Positions 6,565 through 10,542 of a DNA stretch of 10,542 bases are shown here, one piece after another (position 1 is the stretch's first letter; every line of letters starts with the position of its first letter). A model generated the notes under the pieces. The model searched no databases. It was not told the origin of the DNA and saw only the letters and a list, made by a program, of their open reading frames with translations. Source of the stretch: Candidatus Omnitrophota bacterium (GTDB taxonomy: Bacteria > Omnitrophota > Gorgyraeia > Duberdicusellales > 4484-171); contig JAGLSH010000019.1 in NCBI GenBank assembly GCA_023135855.1, positions 1 to 10,542 of the forward strand, read 5' to 3'. Both the position numbers and the translations under genes were made by a program.

Positions 6565-7236
6565 TTAAGATTTTTCAATTGTATGTCTTTCAATAGTTTT
6601 AAGTAATTGTCCAATATCTTCAGCCACACTACCAGGAAGTATCTTAAGTACCTCAATTTCATTTTTAAATGCTTTCAAGAGACCAAGAAAACGGTTTATA
6701 GCTATTTGTCTATGCTTGGTTCTTACTTCCTCAGGATTAACATCTTTTCGGCGCTTCATTATTAGAGCGGTTAAATCTTTTTTTACTTCTTTTGATTCTT
6801 TACCTCCGCCAATGATATCTTTTTTTACTTTTTCATAATCACCTTGGTCTAGAGATTTTTTTGCCTTGCGAAGTATATCTGCAGCCTCAAGAGTTAAAGA
6901 TGGTTTATCGGCTACAGAATCACTTTCTGATTCATTTGTTAGACACAATGAATCTTCTTCTGATTCAAGAAAAGTATAAGAACGAATAAGTTTCATTGCG
7001 GTATGTTTGCGTATATGAACTTCTTTTTCAGTATAGCGGTCAAATTTTTCATAACCCCAATTACGATAGAGTTTGTCTTTGTAAACTGTATACAAGGCTT
7101 GAGCCAAATTGCGCCAGGAGTTCTTAAAATCTAAGGTAGCCTTTTTAACTTGAGCCCTTACAGCGTTTGGGTCCATGTCTGATAAGTTGTTGTCTTGACT
7201 ACTTGAATCGATTACTGATGGGGAATTCACTTGCAT
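6565..7236 (-). CDS. Uncharacterised protein with possible helix-turn-helix-like N-terminal domain
   Basis: I do not recognise this 223-residue soluble protein with certainty. Residues 1-22 are polar and probably disordered. Residues 38-92 form a compact aromatic and charged block, including SWRNLAQALYTVYKDKLY and WGYEKFDRYTEKEV, then RKHTAMKLIRSYTFLE. The pattern FxxY(x)nAxxLIRxY recalls helix-turn-helix-like segments in regulators and phage-type proteins where a recognition helix follows a short turn, but this is inference. Residues 93-112 are an acidic, serine-rich linker, and 113-223 are predicted mostly helical and highly charged (KKVKKD, KEVKKDL, MKRRKDVNPEEVRTKHRQ), ending in possible coiled-coil heptads (FLGLLKAFKNEIEVLKIL). 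The gene has an extended -10 promoter and a strong AAAAGGAG site, and is followed after 51 bases by the ABC-F gene. A regulatory or nucleic-acid-binding role is a guess. Confidence 0.8.
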   Translation of the reverse strand: MQVNSPSVIDSSSQDNNLSDMDPNAVRAQVKKATLDFKNSWRNLAQALYTVYKDKLYRNWGYEKFDRYTEKEVHIRKHTAMKLIRSYTFLESEEDSLCLTNESESDSVADKPSLTLEAADILRKAKKSLDQGDYEKVKKDIIGGGKESKEVKKDLTALIMKRRKDVNPEEVRTKHRQIAINRFLGLLKAFKNEIEVLKILPGSVAEDIGQLLKTIERHTIEKS

Positions 7237-7240
7237 ATAG

Positions 7241-7248
7241 CTCCTTTT
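7241..7248 (-). promoter_or_regulatory. Ribosome binding site AAAAGGAG of the 223-residue protein gene
   Basis: AAAAGGAG on the minus strand is followed by CTAT and the ATG at 7236-7234. The spacing is short (4 bases) but the match is strong and fixes the start of this otherwise unrecognised gene. Confidence 0.75.
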
Positions 7249-7277
7249 GTTAATTAAGTTGTGAATATAATTTTGTT

Positions 7278-7305
7278 ATTATACCACTAACTTGTAGTTT
7301 TTCTA
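7278..7305 (-). promoter_or_regulatory. Sigma-70-type extended -10 promoter for the 223-residue protein gene
   Basis: The minus strand reads TGGTATAAT at 7286-7278, a perfect TATAAT with a TGn extension. A weak -35 (TAGAAA, 4 of 6 to TTGACA) lies at 7305-7300 with a 16-base spacer and overlaps the stop codon of the PLD gene. Transcription would begin near 7271, giving a leader of about 35 bases before the ATG at 7236. The perfect extended -10 can compensate for the poor -35. The likely downstream transcript covers the 223-residue protein and the ABC-F, small membrane protein, DUF45 and radical SAM genes. Confidence 0.6.
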
Positions 7306-9033
7306 GATTAATGGTTGCACAGGACCTAAGAATGTTTTTATCAACCTAGCTTTGATTTCTTTCTCGGTTAGCTGAACATCGGGGAATGGTCCGGCGTATC
7401 GATAATTATTATAGAAGTCTTTATTAAAACATGATTTAACGGTCTTTTCTGGTTTTAATTCAAAACTTCCTGAATAAGTGAATGGCCATATATCAACAAT
7501 TGGAATTAAGCCCACAATATTAGATAATAAGTTGTTAAATTGTGACACTATTGGCATTCCTTGTTGTTTGGCAATGGTCCAGCTATTTTGGTTAGCCATG
7601 TCGCGGCGTATATCTTTTTCAATAACTTCAGCTACTATCTTGTCGTCAATAATTACACCAACTTCAGTATTCAAATTAGCAGAGCGTGGGTCAAGATTAA
7701 ATGATCCAACCCAGACAGATTCGCTATCAACAATATAAACCTTAGAGTGAAGAGTGGTAATGTATTTCTTGGTGCGTTCATTTTTATTAATTGGGGTAAT
7801 TATTAAATCAAGGTCTTCTGGTTTAAGTTTAAACTCAAACATTTGCCAACGAAAAGAATTAATATACTTTTTTTTATTTTTATAAGAAAAAGCATAAGCG
7901 TGAACATGGTCAGCGGATGATAAACTATTACTGGAGACGAATATTTCCAGATCGGGTTTATTTTTTGCCAATTCTGTAAAAAATCTGGCACTCCTCTTTC
8001 CGATAACAACATAAGGAGTTTGTATGATTAAAGATTTCTTAGCTTGTCGGAAAAAATTACCCAGTTCATAAGTTGTCTTAGTAACCTTGGCTTTTCCGAC
8101 TTGGCCGGTTTTACCCGGTTTATCAGCGATAAATTTAATTTTCTTAACTTGATACGTAATATCAAGGATTCTTTTATTCAGACAATCTTTATTCACTTCG
8201 CAAGCGTCTAATTCAGTGAATAAATCTGAAAGCATAAAACTTTTCCGTGAAGAGTATTGGGGGTATTTATTGTTTTTAATTAAGCGTTGAACATCAACCA
8301 TGTCTTTACTTGGCACAGATAAGGGGTGTAACCAGTACTCAATGAATGAATCAGTCATTTTCTTAACAAGTTTACCGGTGATTGCTATTTCGTAGTCTTT
8401 AAAATTTCTGTTTGTTCCTCTATCGTAATAGTCATTTTGATAATTGCGGCCGCCGGTAATGGCGATTTTATCATCAACTATAAATATTTTATTGTGCATT
8501 CTTTGGTTAAAGCCTCTAAAATCAAAGGTAAGTTTTTTAATTAAAGCTAGTTTTGAGGGAACAATATTCTTTGAAATCGGATTATACAACTTAACTTCAA
8601 TATTAGGATGAGCATTAGTTAAGAAGGTAATCAGTTTAAAGTCTTTAGAGGATATTAAATAATCAAGGATAATTTTAATCTTAACTCCTCTTTTTGCAGC
8701 TTGAATTAATTCATAAACTACAAAACGACTGGTTTCGTCACTACCCCATATAAATGTTTGGATAAGGATTAATTTCTGGGCTTGACGGATAAGATGTGTT
8801 TTAGCTAGCAAAGCGTCATCACCGTTATTAAGTATGGTAATGTAATGGGATTTATTTCTCTTACTGTTTATTAGGAACTGTTCAATTGGCGAGTCAGAAT
8901 AAGTTAGGAGATCATTAAGGTGTAAGTTTTCATATTTTAAGAAAGATAAATTTTTGTAACCTAAAGAGTTAGCGCAAGAAATATTTGTGCTAAGCAGGAT
9001 TAAGATAAAAATCCAAACTAATTTTCTCTTCAT
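7303..9033 (-). CDS. Secreted phospholipase D superfamily protein, cardiolipin synthase-like (ClsC/YmdC type)
   Basis: Two complete HKD active-site motifs are visible. Counting from the ATG at 9033, HNKIFIVDDKIAITGGRN begins at H180 (H180, K182, D187), and HSKVYIVDSESVWVGSFN begins at H429 (H429, K431, D436), followed by DPRSANLNTEVG. This pair and the final motif match bacterial cardiolipin synthase C-like enzymes, which transfer phosphatidyl groups between lipids. The N-terminus MKRKLVWIFILILLSTNISCANS is a signal peptide, so the enzyme acts outside the cytoplasm; C20 is near a cleavage site but the preceding residues are a poor lipobox. I prefer the ATG at 9033 (576 residues, 10 bases after the upstream stop). 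A GTG at 9051 would add six residues and overlap the upstream gene by 8 bases; neither has a strong ribosome binding site. A PLD-type lipase or nuclease is an alternative. Confidence 0.87.
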   Translation of the reverse strand: MKRKLVWIFILILLSTNISCANSLGYKNLSFLKYENLHLNDLLTYSDSPIEQFLINSKRNKSHYITILNNGDDALLAKTHLIRQAQKLILIQTFIWGSDETSRFVVYELIQAAKRGVKIKIILDYLISSKDFKLITFLTNAHPNIEVKLYNPISKNIVPSKLALIKKLTFDFRGFNQRMHNKIFIVDDKIAITGGRNYQNDYYDRGTNRNFKDYEIAITGKLVKKMTDSFIEYWLHPLSVPSKDMVDVQRLIKNNKYPQYSSRKSFMLSDLFTELDACEVNKDCLNKRILDITYQVKKIKFIADKPGKTGQVGKAKVTKTTYELGNFFRQAKKSLIIQTPYVVIGKRSARFFTELAKNKPDLEIFVSSNSLSSADHVHAYAFSYKNKKKYINSFRWQMFEFKLKPEDLDLIITPINKNERTKKYITTLHSKVYIVDSESVWVGSFNLDPRSANLNTEVGVIIDDKIVAEVIEKDIRRDMANQNSWTIAKQQGMPIVSQFNNLLSNIVGLIPIVDIWPFTYSGSFELKPEKTVKSCFNKDFYNNYRYAGPFPDVQLTEKEIKARLIKTFLGPVQPLI

Positions 9034-9043
9034 ATTTTTTTGA

Positions 9044-9985
9044 TTATACACCTAGTAGGGCTCTTAGGGTAGTTCTGGCAGTTTCCATAATGCCCTTTGA
9101 TTTAGAGCGAAGGTTATCGTAGTCATTACTGAAAGCAGTATATTGTTCTTCAAACTTTTTATCGCTGGTGCTTTTCTTTCTCTTTGGTTCTCTAATTTCC
9201 CGCCACAACAAAGAAAGTATTCTTTCAGTTCTCTCTATCTGGTCAATGCATCCTCGGTAATCCCTGAAAGATTTTTCATCAGATAATGTTCCTAATGCAG
9301 ATACAGATATATTATATTTCCATTTTGCTTTATCATAATTCCAGGACTTAATCAGAAAGTTCAAGGTTTGTTCATAAGCAAAATTTTTGTTATTTATTAA
9401 GAGATCACGTAAAACCGATGTTTTGATATTAAGAAATTCAGATCTAGGTCTATTAAGAGGCAAGGCTCTTACCCCTTGTGATATTTCAGGAAACCAGCTT
9501 GCTAGAAGCGGGTAAGTTCCATAAGTATCTACCATACTTTTTGCACTATACTTATCTCCGGTTCTAAAATCTCCTATAGCAATATCTGAACTTGTTATTT
9601 TAATAAAGCTTCCAAGGTTGTCGTAGAATTCAGTATCCTCATGAATATAATCAATGTCGCCGGGTATTTGTATAATTCTTTCTATTTTAGGGTAGTTATC
9701 AAGTACATGGCCCCAACCAGCAAGCCATGTCTGACAGGTATCAACAGACCAAGTTTGTATAACCTCAAGAGTATTGTATCTTTTATCTTTTACAAAAGAA
9801 GCTGCATTTCCCCTTATAACCGTACTTCTCGGCAGCATAACAATTGGCTTAGGATCAATTTCTCTGCATTTATCAACTGTCCACCAAAAATACCACTCAC
9901 ACTTACTACTATTTTCATACCCTAGGTATGGAAAAATAATAATTACCTTAGATTTTGTACTTGGGTTATTAGATTGTTTTGACAT
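9044..9985 (-). CDS. Putative GT-A-fold glycosyltransferase-like protein
   Basis: The 313-residue protein has no signal peptide or membrane segment. KVIIIFPYLG (13-22) is a first Rossmann-like strand. IIQIPGDIDYI at 104-114 has a D-x-D pair (D110, D112) placed like the metal-binding motif of GT-A glycosyltransferases, and SSDIAIGDFRTGD (132-144) follows. YGTYPLLASWFPEI (155-168) and LPLNRPRSEFLN (175-186) look like conserved acceptor-side segments, and FAYEQTLNFLIKSW (202-215) a following helix. This arrangement resembles cytosolic nucleotide-sugar glycosyltransferases related to family GT2, but I cannot name a family and the call rests on motif appearance. The C-terminal 75 residues are helical and charged. 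It starts 43 bases after the symporter gene and ends about 10 bases before the secreted PLD gene, suggesting one transcript and an envelope or glycolipid role. Confidence 0.62.
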   Translation of the reverse strand: MSKQSNNPSTKSKVIIIFPYLGYENSSKCEWYFWWTVDKCREIDPKPIVMLPRSTVIRGNAASFVKDKRYNTLEVIQTWSVDTCQTWLAGWGHVLDNYPKIERIIQIPGDIDYIHEDTEFYDNLGSFIKITSSDIAIGDFRTGDKYSAKSMVDTYGTYPLLASWFPEISQGVRALPLNRPRSEFLNIKTSVLRDLLINNKNFAYEQTLNFLIKSWNYDKAKWKYNISVSALGTLSDEKSFRDYRGCIDQIERTERILSLLWREIREPKRKKSTSDKKFEEQYTAFSNDYDNLRSKSKGIMETARTTLRALLGV

Positions 9986-10028
9986 GTCTTATCTTGTGCC
10001 TTACTTGTAAACAAGGTTTAAGCCTCTG

Positions 10029-10542
10029 TTACACTTTTCCGCGTCGTTCTTCTAGCTTTAGACGGACTTGATGAGCTGTCTCTTCTGAGGCTTTAATGGT
10101 TGCAATAATAAAAATAGCAATAAGTGAGGTCATAATTGGAATCGTAATATCAAATATTCTCATTCGCAATAAAGCGGTGACTGGTTGAGCAAGGCCTAAC
10201 CCCTGCTTAAAGCCTGTCCATGTTAGTAGCGCCCCGCCAATTAATCCAGCCAGAGCTAATCCAAGCTTGACCATCCACCAATAAACAGCACTGAACATTC
10301 CTTCTCGGCGTTCGCCAGTTTCAAGTTCATCTTGGTCGCAGACATCGGCTACCATTGATAGAATTATTGTGAAGAGCGAGCCTAGACCAAATACAATAAA
10401 CGGTGCACAAGCTAATAGTAAATAGTGATCTCGCGCTACCACTCCACAAACTTTTAAAAAATTAACAAAACCACTGTTGTTTAACAAGGGCCATAGTTCA
10501 CTATTTGTGGGATGGAGTTGATTGTATCCGATCCATTTCATT
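10029..10542 (-). CDS. GPH/MFS_2 family sugar:cation symporter, C-terminal fragment (partial at window edge)
   Basis: About 171 codons are present and the frame is open to the window end. The ATG at 10541 is probably internal, because family members are about 450-500 residues long. Four hydrophobic segments are visible: around LLLACAPFIVFGLGSLFTII, VKLGLALAGLIGGALLTW, the moderately hydrophobic stretch between them around the cytoplasmic loop, and IPIMTSLIAIFIIATI. The loop DVCDQDELETGERREGMFSAVYWW matches the diagnostic D-x-DExxTGxRREGM signature of glycoside-pentoside-hexuronide:cation symporters (MelB-like, MFS_2) at the cytoplasmic membrane. The C-terminus is a basic cytoplasmic tail (EETAHQVRLKLEERRGKV). 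Substrate is unknown. It is followed after 43 bases by the glycosyltransferase-like gene, probably in the same operon. Confidence 0.88.
   Translation of the reverse strand, partial: MKWIGYNQLHPTNSELWPLLNNSGFVNFLKVCGVVARDHYLLLACAPFIVFGLGSLFTIILSMVADVCDQDELETGERREGMFSAVYWWMVKLGLALAGLIGGALLTWTGFKQGLGLAQPVTALLRMRIFDITIPIMTSLIAIFIIATIKASEETAHQVRLKLEERRGKV

Noticed and set aside
7303..9985. PLD plus glycosyltransferase-like pair as an antiphage or effector-immunity system
   Set aside because: The PLD has a signal peptide and cardiolipin synthase-like motifs, no nuclease partner, sensor or immunity gene is adjacent, and an envelope lipid role explains it better.
9986..10028. CTTG-TTTA-CAAG small hairpin between the symporter and glycosyltransferase genes, as a terminator
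   Set aside because: Stem of only about 4 bp and no following T tract; readthrough into the glycosyltransferase gene is more likely.

Overview
The window is a compact, AT-rich (by eye roughly one third G+C) bacterial chromosome segment in which every recognisable gene lies on the minus strand, so transcription runs from position 10542 towards 1. No phage genes, insertion sequences, CRISPR arrays, tRNAs or rRNAs were seen, and no gap between genes reaches 300 bases. Low G+C, lysine/asparagine-rich proteins, short spacers and this mix of housekeeping and envelope genes would fit an uncultured lineage such as Omnitrophota or another PVC-group relative. That placement is an impression from protein style, not a demonstrated assignment.

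Layout in transcription order. (1) Envelope part, 10542 to 7303: the C-terminal third of a GPH-type (MFS_2) sugar:cation symporter cut by the window edge, a putative GT-A-like glycosyltransferase, and a secreted two-HKD phospholipase D/cardiolipin synthase-like protein beginning about 10 bases after the glycosyltransferase stops. (2) A 66-base gap with an extended -10 promoter and a strong ribosome binding site, leading to an unrecognised 223-residue protein with a possible helix-turn-helix-like N-terminal domain, then an ABC-F translation factor of the YheS/Uup type. (3) A 56-residue membrane-anchored protein at 4393-4563 with a GGAGGT ribosome binding site, two bases before a GTG-started DUF45/YgjP-like zinc peptidase, followed by a radical SAM protein with a CX4CX2C cluster motif. 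A weak Rho-independent terminator overlaps the end of the radical SAM gene. (4) A MATE exporter, a THUMP-domain RNA methyltransferase of the RlmL/YpsC type separated from it by one base, and the start of a guanine deaminase-like nucleoside deaminase overlapping the methyltransferase by ATGA and running off the window at position 1.

The genes do not form one obvious pathway. Two are translation-linked (ABC-F factor and rRNA methyltransferase), three concern membrane or envelope (symporter, glycosyltransferase, PLD), and MATE/methyltransferase/deaminase form a tightly spaced set. I do not see a convincing new defence or mobile system. The items most worth following are the small membrane protein coupled to the DUF45 peptidase, the unrecognised 223-residue protein with its own promoter, the NPEYG variant in the methyltransferase catalytic motif, and the unclassified glycosyltransferase next to a secreted PLD.
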